Below, one piece after another: positions 1-8,245 of a stretch of 64,000 nucleotides of DNA. This DNA is from Hyphomicrobiales bacterium. Its GTDB lineage: Bacteria; Pseudomonadota; Alphaproteobacteria; Rhizobiales; Beijerinckiaceae. Location of the stretch: positions 59,477 to 123,476 of the forward strand of contig JADJVD010000009.1 of NCBI GenBank assembly GCA_016716745.1, read 5' to 3'. Each line of letters opens with the position of its first letter. The stretch's first letter is position 1. The position numbers and the translations under genes are program-made. Below the pieces are notes generated by a model. The model was given only the letters and a program-made list of their open reading frames with translations. It did no database searches and had not been told where the DNA came from.

Positions 1-1452
1 TTCCTTGCGACGGCCGCCGCGCTGGCGCTCGTCGCCTCGGGCGCGCTGGGCGCCGTCACCTTGCAGAATTCCACGCCCGCCTACGCCGCGCAGGTGGAGA
101 CGAGCGATTTGAGCACGCAGACCATGCCCTCCTTCTCGAAGGTGGTGCAGCGCGTGAAGCCCGCCGTCGTGTCGGTCAAGGTGCGCGTCGCCGCCGCGTC
201 CGACGACGAGGGCGGCGCGGCCGCTCAGGACCTGCCGCCGCAGTTGCGCGAATTCTTCAAGCGCTTCGGCGACGGGCAGGGCATGCCCGGCATGCCGGGC
301 CGCCCCATGCCGCGCCGCGACGGCCAGGCTCAGGGCTCCGGCTTCTTCATCTCCGCCGACGGCTATGTCGTCACCAACAATCATGTCGTTCAGAACGCCA
401 AGGCGGTGACCATCACCACCGACGCCGGCAAGGAGCTGACCGCCCGCGTCGTCGGAACGGACCCGAAGACCGATCTGGCGCTGCTCAAGGTCAACGAGGC
501 CGGGGACTATCCCTTCGTGAAGCTGGCCGGAACGGCCCCGCCGATCGGCGACTGGGTGGTGGCGATCGGCAACCCGTTCGGCCTCGGCGGCACGGTGACG
601 GCCGGCATCGTCTCGGCGCAGGGCCGCGACATCGGCTCTGGCCCGTATGACGACTTCCTGCAGATCGACGCGCCGATCAACAAGGGCAATTCCGGCGGCC
701 CGACCTTCAATCTGGCCGGCGAGGTCGTCGGCGTGAACACGGCGATCTTCTCGCCCTCCGGCGGCAATATCGGTCTCGCTTTCGCCATTCCGGCGAAGAC
801 GGTGACGAGCGTCGTCGATCAGCTGCGCGACGGCGGCAAGGTCTCGCGCGCCTATCTCGGCGTGCGCATCCAGCCGGTGACGCAGGAGATCGCCGACGGT
901 CTCGGCCTCGCCAGGGCCGAAGGCGCGCTCGTCGATCAGGCCGAGCCCGGCACGCCCGCCGCCAAGGCGGGGCTGAAGTCCGGCGACGTCATCGTCGCGC
1001 TCAACGGCCAGCCGGTGAAGGACGCGCGCGAACTCACCCGCGGCGTCGGCGCGCTGAAGCCGGGCGTCGCGGCCGAGATCGCCTATCTGCGCGGCGGCGA
1101 GAAGCGCACGGCGTCCGTCTCGCTGGCCGGGCAGGAGGACATGAAGACGGCCAAGGCGGAGACCTCGGACGGCAAGCCCGCCCTCGGCCTCAAGCTCGCC
1201 CCGGCGCGCGACCTGCAAGGCGCGGGCGAGGAGGGCGTCGCCATCGTCGGCGTCGATCCGAACGGTCAGGCGGCGGCCAAGGGCCTGAAGGAGGGCGACG
1301 TCATCCTCGAGATCGGCGGCAAGGCGGTGAGCCGCCCCGACGAGGTGAAGGCCGGCGTCGACGCCGCGAGGAAGGACGGCAAGAAGGCCGTGTTGCTGCG
1401 CGTGAAGTCGGCGGAAGGGGCGCGCTTCGTCGCCATTCCCTTCGCGGGCTGA
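1..1452 (+). CDS. degP: Do/DegP-like periplasmic serine endoprotease (5' end outside window)
   Basis: Trypsin-like envelope protease with two PDZ domains that degrades or chaperones misfolded periplasmic proteins. The reading frame is open from base 1, so the true start lies upstream; the first visible residues form a hydrophobic Ala/Leu segment ending near AYAAQ, which is the rest of a signal peptide or anchor. The catalytic triad is visible: His in TNNHVV (codon near 382), Asp in TDLALLKV (near 472) and Ser in GNSGGP (near 691). A linker rich in Gly/Met/Pro precedes the protease domain. PDZ1 (about 890-1130) and PDZ2 (about 1180-1450) follow, as usual for DegP/DegQ. DegP and DegQ cannot be told apart from sequence alone. 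It converges with the Fnr-like gene across a hairpin. Confidence 0.93.
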   Translation, partial: FLATAAALALVASGALGAVTLQNSTPAYAAQVETSDLSTQTMPSFSKVVQRVKPAVVSVKVRVAAASDDEGGAAAQDLPPQLREFFKRFGDGQGMPGMPGRPMPRRDGQAQGSGFFISADGYVVTNNHVVQNAKAVTITTDAGKELTARVVGTDPKTDLALLKVNEAGDYPFVKLAGTAPPIGDWVVAIGNPFGLGGTVTAGIVSAQGRDIGSGPYDDFLQIDAPINKGNSGGPTFNLAGEVVGVNTAIFSPSGGNIGLAFAIPAKTVTSVVDQLRDGGKVSRAYLGVRIQPVTQEIADGLGLARAEGALVDQAEPGTPAAKAGLKSGDVIVALNGQPVKDARELTRGVGALKPGVAAEIAYLRGGEKRTASVSLAGQEDMKTAKAETSDGKPALGLKLAPARDLQGAGEEGVAIVGVDPNGQAAAKGLKEGDVILEIGGKAVSRPDEVKAGVDAARKDGKKAVLLRVKSAEGARFVAIPFAG

Positions 1453-1470
1453 GAGCGCCCGCGCGATGAG

Positions 1471-1498
1471 AGAAGGGCGGGGGCGACCCCGCCCTTCT
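1471..1498. terminator. Bidirectional hairpin between convergent protease and fnr-like genes
   Basis: A perfect 12-bp stem (agaagggcgggg pairing with ccccgcccttct) encloses a 4-base loop gcga. It lies in the 48-bp gap between the protease stop and the stop of the minus-strand regulator. No long T-tract follows on the plus strand, but the position and stem strength fit a shared terminator for both genes. Confidence 0.75.
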
Positions 1499-1500
1499 CG

Positions 1501-2205
1501 TCACAGATCGACCATCCGCCTGAGTTCGGCCGCGTCGATCACGAACTGATTGGTGCGCGGTTCGCGGATCGCGCCCTGTCGCTTCAGTTCCGCCATCGTG
1601 CGGCTCGCCGTCTCGGTCGTCAGCCCGAGCAGCGCGCCGAGATCCTCGCGGGTGAACAGTTCGATCGGCCCGCCGGCCTCGAACTCCGCCAGCCACAGCA
1701 GCAGGCGTGCGACGCGCGCCCGCGCCGAGCCGGTCGAGAATTCCGTGATCCAGCGGTCGGCCGACGCGAGCGCGCGGCTCCAGCGCGCCATCAATTCGTG
1801 GAAGAGCGTCGAATTCTGCTGCGACAGCTCACGCACCGTGTCGACCGGCAGGCGACAAAGCTCCGTCGGTTGCAGCGCCACCGCGGTGTGGGCGTATTCC
1901 GTCTCGATCAGCGCCTCGAGGCCGAGGAGATCGCTCTTGCGGTGCAGCCGCACGATGCGCTGGCCGCCGTCCGGCAGGAACTGCGTCAGCTTCACGAGGC
2001 CGCTGCGCAGCGTGTAGAGCATGCGCGCCGAGGCGCCGCTCGAATAGATCACCGCGCCCGCCGGCGCCGTGATCTGGTCGATCGGCCGGTGCAGGCGGTC
2101 GAAATCCTCCGCCTGCAATCCGGCGAACAGCACCGAATGGCGGATCGCGCAGTTCATGCAGTCGGCTGCGCCGGCCCATGCGTCCGGTGCGGTCACGCGC
2201 TTCAT
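1501..2205 (-). CDS. Crp/Fnr-family transcription regulator with three of four Fnr-type cysteines
   Basis: A 234-residue regulator with an N-terminal cyclic-nucleotide-type beta-roll (about 30-145) and a C-terminal winged helix. The recognition helix at 196-211 contains E-x-x-S-R (TETASR), the Fnr-type signature for TTGAT-N4-ATCAA sites. N-terminal Cys16 and Cys19 (CMNC) match the first two [4Fe-4S] ligands of E. coli Fnr. The position of the third (Cys29 in E. coli) is Val25 here, while Cys117 (ELCRLP) matches the central Cys122. The protein may therefore hold no cluster, a different cluster, or use another sensor. It lies downstream of, and co-directional with, an iron-type ABC importer (73-bp gap). 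The start has only a weak ribosome site. Confidence 0.88.
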   Translation of the reverse strand: MKRVTAPDAWAGAADCMNCAIRHSVLFAGLQAEDFDRLHRPIDQITAPAGAVIYSSGASARMLYTLRSGLVKLTQFLPDGGQRIVRLHRKSDLLGLEALIETEYAHTAVALQPTELCRLPVDTVRELSQQNSTLFHELMARWSRALASADRWITEFSTGSARARVARLLLWLAEFEAGGPIELFTREDLGALLGLTTETASRTMAELKRQGAIREPRTNQFVIDAAELRRMVDL

Positions 2206-2278
2206 CGTTGCAAGGGCTCGCGGGGGTGGGCGATGCGGCCATCTATGCGCAAGCCGCGCGTCCGAGTCGAGCTTTCGC

Positions 2279-3364
2279 TCAAGCGGCGAGCCACAACGCC
2301 GCCTCGGGGCGAAGGCGAACGGTGACGGCCTCTCCGGGCGCGCTCGGCGCGTCGCCGGCGCGGAAGGGCGTGTCGACGACGATTTCGGACGCCCCGATGC
2401 GCACCGCGTAGCGGATCGAGGCGCCGAGGAATTCCCGATGCGCGACGACGCCCGGCAGCGGCACGCCCGGCCCTTCGCCGAGCCGGACGTCCTGCGGCCG
2501 GAAGACGAGCCGCGCGCCGGCCGGCGGCGTCGCGCCCGCCGGCACGGGCAGGCGGATCGCGTCGCCGATCTCGAAGACGCGCTCCGCGCCGCTTTGCGCG
2601 ATGCGCCCTTCGAGCGCGTTGGCCGTTCCGAGAAAATTCGCCACGAACAGATTCGCGGGCCGCTCGTAGAGCGCCATCGGCGTGCCGATCTGCTGCACCG
2701 CGCCGTCCGCCATCACGGCGATGCGGTCGCAGATCGTGTTCGCCTCCTCCTGGTCGTGCGTGACGAAGATCGTCGTCAGGCCGAGCGACTGCTGCAACTC
2801 GCGCAATTCGCGCCGCACCTGCACGCGCAGCTTGGCGTCGAGGTTGGAGAGCGGCTCGTCGAGCAGCAACACCTTCGGCCGCACAGCCACGGTGCGCGCC
2901 ACCGCCACGCGCTGCTGCTGCCCGCCGGAGAGCTGCGAGGGCCGCCGCTCGCCCAGATGCTTCAGCCCGACGAGCGCCAGCGCCTCGTCGACGCGCGCCT
3001 CGATCTGGTCGCGCGGCAGGCCGCGCTCCTCGAGGCCGAAGGCGACGTTGCGACGCACGCTCATATGCGGCCACAGCGCGTAGGACTGGAACACCATGCC
3101 GACGTCGCGCTTCCACGGAGGCAGGCCCGACACGTCCTGCCCGCCGACGAGCACGCGCCCCGTGTCGTTCCGCGCGAAGCCCGCGATGAGGCGCAGCAGC
3201 GTGGTCTTGCCGCAACCCGACGGGCCGAGAAACGCGAAGAACTCGCCGGGCGCGACCTCGAGCGACACGTCCTTCAGGACGTGATTGGCGCCATAGCTCA
3301 GATTGACGGCCTCGATGACGACGCCGATAGGCGCGGCGCGCTGCGGCGCGGTTGCATCGCTCAT
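2279..3364 (-). CDS. ABC importer ATPase (Fe3+/spermidine-type, FbpC/PotA-like)
   Basis: A 361-residue nucleotide-binding subunit that powers the permease encoded just upstream. Walker A GPSGCGKTT is at 47-55, the Q-loop Gln near 93, signature LSGGQQQR at 145-152, Walker B VLLLDE at 165-170 and the H-loop His near 203. A C-terminal TOBE region (about 290-361) is typical of the PotA/FbpC/MalK group. The ATG overlaps the permease stop as ATGA, which fixes the start and implies translational coupling. Together with the 443-residue binding protein and the double-length permease it forms a complete importer. The substrate is inferred to be ferric iron or a similar small anion from family resemblance only. 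Confidence 0.93.
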   Translation of the reverse strand: MSDATAPQRAAPIGVVIEAVNLSYGANHVLKDVSLEVAPGEFFAFLGPSGCGKTTLLRLIAGFARNDTGRVLVGGQDVSGLPPWKRDVGMVFQSYALWPHMSVRRNVAFGLEERGLPRDQIEARVDEALALVGLKHLGERRPSQLSGGQQQRVAVARTVAVRPKVLLLDEPLSNLDAKLRVQVRRELRELQQSLGLTTIFVTHDQEEANTICDRIAVMADGAVQQIGTPMALYERPANLFVANFLGTANALEGRIAQSGAERVFEIGDAIRLPVPAGATPPAGARLVFRPQDVRLGEGPGVPLPGVVAHREFLGASIRYAVRIGASEIVVDTPFRAGDAPSAPGEAVTVRLRPEAALWLAA

Positions 3365-5085
3365 GACTTGACCTCCGCGCCCGCCGCGCCGCGTTGGCGC
3401 TGCCCGCGTTCGATGACGAGATGCGACAGATAGGTGCAAACGCCGACGATCAGAACGGCGATCACGCCAAGCGCCGCGCCGGGCCCGCGCCCGGCCGGCG
3501 ATTGCATGAAGACGTAGAGCCCGTAGGCCAGAGGCGCGTCGGAGTTCGACTGGACCAGCATGAGCGTCGCCGACAGCTCCACCGCCGCCGTCGCGAAACT
3601 CGAGATGAACCCGGCCAGAATGCCGCCCGCCATCAACGGCGCGACGATGCGGCGGACCGTGCGCGCCTTCGTCGCTCCCAGATTCTCGGCCGCCTCCTCC
3701 AGCGAGACGGAAATCTGCTGCAAGGCCGCGTGGCAGGCGCGCAGCGCATAGGGCAGGCGGCGGATCGCGAGGGCGAGCACGATCATGATCCACAACGTCG
3801 CCAGCGGCCGCCCGTCCGGCAGCGTGACGCCGTAGAAGGTGCGCAGATAGCCGATGCCGAGCACGACGCCCGGCACGGCGAGCGCGGCGGACGCCGCCCA
3901 GTCCAGGAGATCGCGGCCGATCAGCTTCGTGCGCAGGACGAGATAGGCGATCGCCCCGCCGATCACGATGTCGATCGTCGCCGCCAACGCGGCGTAGACG
4001 ATCGTGTTCTTGATGTAGACCGAGCTTTCGCCGAGCACGCGCGCGTAATGGGCGGCGGTGTAACCGTCCGGCAGCGGACTGAACGACCACACGGTCGCAA
4101 AGGAGAGCAGCGCCAGCCCCAGATGCGGCGACAGCACGAGCAGGAGAATGAAGGAGACCGCCGCATAGGCGATCGCGCTCTCCCAGGTCCGCATGCGCCG
4201 CCGGGCGAGCCCGCCGCCGCCCCGCTGCGTCGTCGCGTAGTCGCCCGACTTCACCGCCCGCGCCGACAGCCACATGGCGAGCACCGAGACGACGATGAGC
4301 ACGACGGCGATGACGTAGCCCATCGGGTCGGCGATGCCGATGGAGGTGACGCGCAGATAGGCCTGCGGCGCCAGCATGTCCTTCACATTGAGGAGAAGCG
4401 GCGTCGCCAGATCGTCGAACACCTTCACGAAGACGAGCGAGGCGCCGGCGAGATAGCCGGGCAGGGCGAGCGGAAACACGATGCGCCGGAACAGGCGGAA
4501 GCCCGAGCAGCCGAGGTTCTGCGCCGCCTCCTCCATCGCCCGGTCGATGTTGCGCAGCGCCGCCGACAGGTTGACGAGGATGAACGGGAAATAGTGCAGA
4601 GCCTGCACGAAGACGACGCCGTTCAGCCCCTCCATCAACGGGATCTTGAACCCGAAGGCGTCGTCCAGCAGCAGGTTCAGCGAGCCGTTGCGCCCGAAGA
4701 TGAGCTGCATCGCCACCGCGCCGGCGAAGGGCGGCATGATCAGCGGCACGAAGCCGAGCGTCTGGATGATCAGCGCGCCGCGAAACTCGAAGCGCGTCGT
4801 GATGTAGGCGAGCGGCAGCGCCAGCGCCGAGGCGACGACGACCGACATCGTCGACACGTACATCGAATTGCGGAACGACGTGACGAACAGGTCGGTTCGC
4901 GCGAAATCGAGGAAGTTGACGAGCGTGAAGGCGCCCGTGCCCTTCTCGGTGAAGGCGACATACATCACCGTCGCCACGGGGACGACGAGAAACGCCAGAA
5001 GAAAGAGGCCGATGGCGAGCGCGACCGCCGCCTGTCCCGGCGACAGGAACAGGCGGCGGCGCGGACGGTCGAGCGCGAGGGTCAT
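3361..5085 (-). CDS. ABC importer permease, two fused membrane domains (FbpB-like)
   Basis: A 574-residue inner-membrane protein holding two BPD_transp_1 modules in one chain, the usual layout of iron(III) and 2-aminoethylphosphonate-type importers. Each half carries an EAA loop that contacts the ATPase: EEAAQNLG at 185-192 and EEAAENLG at 463-470. About 12 hydrophobic segments are visible. It is translated between the binding-protein gene (27-bp gap) and the ATPase gene (ATGA overlap), so the order is binding protein, permease, ATPase. Because it is a double-length permease, no second permease gene is needed. Confidence 0.92.
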   Translation of the reverse strand: MTLALDRPRRRLFLSPGQAAVALAIGLFLLAFLVVPVATVMYVAFTEKGTGAFTLVNFLDFARTDLFVTSFRNSMYVSTMSVVVASALALPLAYITTRFEFRGALIIQTLGFVPLIMPPFAGAVAMQLIFGRNGSLNLLLDDAFGFKIPLMEGLNGVVFVQALHYFPFILVNLSAALRNIDRAMEEAAQNLGCSGFRLFRRIVFPLALPGYLAGASLVFVKVFDDLATPLLLNVKDMLAPQAYLRVTSIGIADPMGYVIAVVLIVVSVLAMWLSARAVKSGDYATTQRGGGGLARRRMRTWESAIAYAAVSFILLLVLSPHLGLALLSFATVWSFSPLPDGYTAAHYARVLGESSVYIKNTIVYAALAATIDIVIGGAIAYLVLRTKLIGRDLLDWAASAALAVPGVVLGIGYLRTFYGVTLPDGRPLATLWIMIVLALAIRRLPYALRACHAALQQISVSLEEAAENLGATKARTVRRIVAPLMAGGILAGFISSFATAAVELSATLMLVQSNSDAPLAYGLYVFMQSPAGRGPGAALGVIAVLIVGVCTYLSHLVIERGQRQRGAAGAEVKS

Positions 5086-5112
5086 CGGCGATGCGGCCGG
5101 CGGCGGGCGCGG

Positions 5113-6444
5113 TCAGCGCGCGAGCTTTGCCGCTTCCTCGGCCTTGGCCTTCGCCTGCGCATATTTCTCCTTCGCGAAGGCCGCCCATTGCTGCTCGAGT
5201 TCGGCCTGGCGCGCGCCCTTCTCCTTGCCGCCGGTGAAGGCGCCGCGGATTTCGGGCGAGGCCGCCTGCGCGTCGGTGACCGGCATGGCGGCGATCAGAT
5301 CGCGCGCCTCGCTCACGAGCGCGCGGGCCTGCGCATTGTCCTTCTTGGCCAGCGCCGCGTCGGCCTCGTGGATCGCCTTCGTCGCCGCCTTCAGCCCGTC
5401 GAGCTGGAAGGTGACGAGCTGGTCGAACAGCGCGTCGACGGCCGCGGTGCGCGCTTCCGAGACGTCGACGTCGAACTTCACGCGCGCGCCGAGCGTCGCG
5501 TCCTTGAACGGATTCGGATAGCCCTCGGGCGCCTTGGCGTAGACGGCGGGGTTGATCGGCAGGCGGCGGATCGAGGGTTCGAGCAGCACCTCCTGCCCCT
5601 GAGGCGAGAGCAGATAGTTGATGAACGCCTCGGCGCCGGCGCGGTTGGGCGCGTTGGCGACGATGGCGACATTCGCCGGCACGATGGTCGTCACCGTCGG
5701 ATAGACGAACTTCACCGGAAAGCCGGAGGCCTGCGCGGAGAAGGCGAAGAAGTCGATGACGACGCCATAGCCGACCTGCCCGGAGTTCACCGCATCCGGC
5801 ACGCCGAAGGAGCGCTCCGTCACCTGCCGGAAGTTGCCGCCCATCTCCTTGATCGCGCGCCAGCCCTTGGCCCAGCCCTCGCCCTGGAGGATCGTCTCGA
5901 TGGTCAGATGTGTGGTTCCGGAGCGTGACGGCGCGGCGATCGAGACATGATCGAAGTAGGCCGGCTTTGCGAGGTCCTGCCACTCCTTTGGTTCGGGCAG
6001 CTTGTTGCCCTTCACGTAGCGCTCGTTCCACATGATGCCGTAGCCGGAGGCGGCGAAGCCGAAATAGGCGCCGTCCGGATCGTTGATCGGGAAGGCGCCG
6101 ATCTTGTCCGGAATGCCCGTCGCGGACGGCTTGAAGGATTGCAAGAGCTTCTTGCCCTTCAGCACCTCGAAGGCGTCCGGCGCGGAGGCCCACATCAGGT
6201 CAGTCTGGTTGTTGCCCTTGGTCTCTTCGATGTATTTCACCGCCGCGTTGGTGTTGCGGTTCTGCACTTCGAGCGTCGTCCCGGGATAAGCCTTCTCGAA
6301 CGCCTTCTTGAACGGGTCGGTCACGTCCTTCGAGAAGGACGTGATGACGGTCACCTTGCCCGAGGGCGCCTGGGCCTGCGCGCCGCCCGCCAGAACGGCG
6401 AAAGCCAGAGCCGCGCCAACGGCCAATCGACGTGAAAGCAGCAT
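5113..6444 (-). CDS. ABC importer periplasmic binding protein, family 1 (iron/phosphonate-type)
   Basis: A 443-residue periplasmic binding protein. The chosen ATG at 6444 is preceded by GGAGGAG and starts a clean signal peptide (MLLSRR followed by a hydrophobic run ending AQAQA). The mature protein begins with a VTVITSFSKDVTDPF-like strand typical of the FbpA/AfuA-type family. It is about 100 residues longer than FbpA proteins; the surplus is a C-terminal Ala/Lys/Glu-rich, probably helical tail (last 80 or so residues), which is unusual. It is the first gene of the operon, divergent from the acyl-CoA synthetase across 143 bp. The substrate cannot be read from sequence; iron, a phosphonate or another small ligand are possible. 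Confidence 0.88.
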   Translation of the reverse strand: MLLSRRLAVGAALAFAVLAGGAQAQAPSGKVTVITSFSKDVTDPFKKAFEKAYPGTTLEVQNRNTNAAVKYIEETKGNNQTDLMWASAPDAFEVLKGKKLLQSFKPSATGIPDKIGAFPINDPDGAYFGFAASGYGIMWNERYVKGNKLPEPKEWQDLAKPAYFDHVSIAAPSRSGTTHLTIETILQGEGWAKGWRAIKEMGGNFRQVTERSFGVPDAVNSGQVGYGVVIDFFAFSAQASGFPVKFVYPTVTTIVPANVAIVANAPNRAGAEAFINYLLSPQGQEVLLEPSIRRLPINPAVYAKAPEGYPNPFKDATLGARVKFDVDVSEARTAAVDALFDQLVTFQLDGLKAATKAIHEADAALAKKDNAQARALVSEARDLIAAMPVTDAQAASPEIRGAFTGGKEKGARQAELEQQWAAFAKEKYAQAKAKAEEAAKLAR

Positions 6445-6587
6445 GTCTCTCCTCCCGGGGGCTTGTTCATTGTGGCGCCAGTTTAACGAAGGATGGCTCG
6501 TGCGCCACCCCGTTCGGCGCCGCAGGTGCGAATGCGGCGTCTTGCCCACAGGCGCCATGCGGCTACGATCCCGGCAGGAGGAAACGC

Positions 6588-8114
6588 ATGTCGTCACAGT
6601 CCCTCGCGGGCCGCTCGATCGCGCGCGCCGGTCGGTTGACGGCGTATGAGCTGTTTCGCGCGCGCGCGAGGCGCGATCCGCAGGCGCTGGCGATCGAGGA
6701 AGGCGCGAAGCGCGTCAGCTACGCCGAGCTCGACGCGCGCGTGCGGCGCCTCGCCGGCGGGCTCGCCGCGCGAGGGCTTCGGCGCGGCGACCGCGTGGCG
6801 ATCCTCTCCGAGAACCGCGCCGAATTCATCGAATACGAACTCGCTGCCGCCCATCTCGGGCTGATCGTCGCCTGCCAGAACTGGCGCCTTGCGCGCGACG
6901 AACTCGCCCATTGCCTGACGCTCGTCGCGCCGAAACTGCTCGTCATGTCGGCGCGATACGCCGAGGCCGGCCGCGCCGCCGCGCCGGCGGGCCTTGCGAG
7001 CCTCGTCATCGAGCGCGATCACGAGGCGCTGCTTGGCGAACCGATCGAGGCGGACCCCGACGTCGATCCGGAGGACGGGCTCGTCATCCTCTACACCAGC
7101 GGCACGACGGGCCTGCCGAAGGGCGCGCTGATCAGCCATCGCGCGCAGATCGCGCGCATGGCGGCGCTGCGGCTCGACATCCGCGCCGACGAGGGCGACC
7201 ATTTCGTCGCCTGGGCGCCGCTGTTCCACATGGCCTCGACCGACCAGATCTACGGGGCCCTGATGTCGGGCGCGACGGTGATCGTGATCGACGGGTTTCA
7301 GCCGGCCGCGATCGTCGACGCGATGGCGCGCTACAGGCTGGCCTGGCTGGTGCTGATGCCGGGTGCGATCGAGCCGGTGATCGAGGAGCTGCGCCGCACC
7401 GGCGTGCGGCCGCTCGGCGTGCGCGCGCTTGGCGCGATGGCCGATCTGCTGCCGCGCGCGCAGCTCGCCGAGATCACGCGGCTCGCCGGCGCGCCCTATC
7501 TCAACAGCTTCGGGGCCACCGAAACCGGCCTGCCGCCTTGCTCGGCGGCCCTCATTCCGCCGGGCGTCCTGCCGCAATCGCTCTCCAAGCGGCAAAGTTC
7601 GCTTTGTGACATCCGCCTGCTGGATGAGGACGGCGCCGACGTCGCGCCCGGCCAGACGGGCGAACTCGCCATTCGCGGCCCGACCGTGTTCAGCGGCTAT
7701 TGGGAGGCCGACGCCGTCAACATGCGCGATTTCGCCGACGGCTATTTCCGCATGGGCGATCTGTTCCGCCGCAATCCCGACGGGTCGTACGATTTCGTCG
7801 ATCGCGCCAAGTACATGATCAAGTCGGGCGGGGAGAACATCTATCCCGCCGAGATCGAGCGCGTGCTGCTCGCCGATCCGCGCGTCGCCGAGGCGGCGGT
7901 CGTGCGCCGGCGCGACGAGCAATGGGGGGAGGCGCCCGTCGCCTTCGTGGCGGCGCGGGAGCCCGGTCTGACCGGCGAGGACGTGATGGCGATCTGCCGG
8001 GATGGGCTCTCCGGCTACAAGCGCCCGCGCGAGGTGCGCCTGATCGCCCTGACCGCCTTCCCGCGCTCCGCCACCGGCAAGATCCAGCGTCACGAGATGG
8101 AGAAATGGCTCTAG
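6588..8114 (+). CDS. AMP-dependent acyl-CoA synthetase/ligase
   Basis: A 508-residue ANL-superfamily enzyme that activates a carboxylic acid to its acyl-adenylate and then acyl-CoA. The AMP-binding P-loop YTSGTTGLPKG is at 169-179, a FGATETG motif lies mid-protein, YFRMGDLF carries the ribose-binding Asp, and the C-terminal PRSATGKIQ holds the catalytic Lys. The ATG at 6588 is preceded by CAGGAGGAAACGC, an excellent ribosome site, so the longer in-frame upstream extension is rejected. The nearest genes (iron-type importer, TRAP binding protein) do not reveal the acid. It could be a fatty, aromatic or dicarboxylic acyl-CoA ligase. Confidence 0.9.
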   Translation: MSSQSLAGRSIARAGRLTAYELFRARARRDPQALAIEEGAKRVSYAELDARVRRLAGGLAARGLRRGDRVAILSENRAEFIEYELAAAHLGLIVACQNWRLARDELAHCLTLVAPKLLVMSARYAEAGRAAAPAGLASLVIERDHEALLGEPIEADPDVDPEDGLVILYTSGTTGLPKGALISHRAQIARMAALRLDIRADEGDHFVAWAPLFHMASTDQIYGALMSGATVIVIDGFQPAAIVDAMARYRLAWLVLMPGAIEPVIEELRRTGVRPLGVRALGAMADLLPRAQLAEITRLAGAPYLNSFGATETGLPPCSAALIPPGVLPQSLSKRQSSLCDIRLLDEDGADVAPGQTGELAIRGPTVFSGYWEADAVNMRDFADGYFRMGDLFRRNPDGSYDFVDRAKYMIKSGGENIYPAEIERVLLADPRVAEAAVVRRRDEQWGEAPVAFVAAREPGLTGEDVMAICRDGLSGYKRPREVRLIALTAFPRSATGKIQRHEMEKWL

Positions 8115-8245
8115 CGCGCCGGCCCGCCGGGGGATTTTCGGTCCTCCGGCCGCCGCACGGGTGACGCCGCGCCGCCGATGGCGTAAGACCTCCGGCGAGG
8201 CCGAAAGCGAAGAACAGCTCGGCTGGAAGTCATCGGGAGGCATTG

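Noticed and set aside
3394..5928. 844-codon plus-strand frame opposite the iron-type importer genes
   Set aside because: Antisense to a permease and binding protein with complete motifs; composition is typical of a shadow frame.
2279..6193. 1304-codon minus-strand frame covering ATPase, permease and part of the binding protein
   Set aside because: Only the last 361 codons are the ATPase; the rest is out of frame with the real permease and binding protein, so it is not a giant fusion protein.
6432..6587. 52-codon N-terminal extension of the acyl-CoA synthetase
   Set aside because: Cys-rich nonsense composition and no family match; the ATG at 6588 has an excellent ribosome site.
8115..8160. 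Terminator after the acyl-CoA synthetase gene
   Set aside because: An imperfect stem around ccggggga/tcctccgg can be drawn, but it has a mismatch and no T-tail, so it is not reported as a feature.
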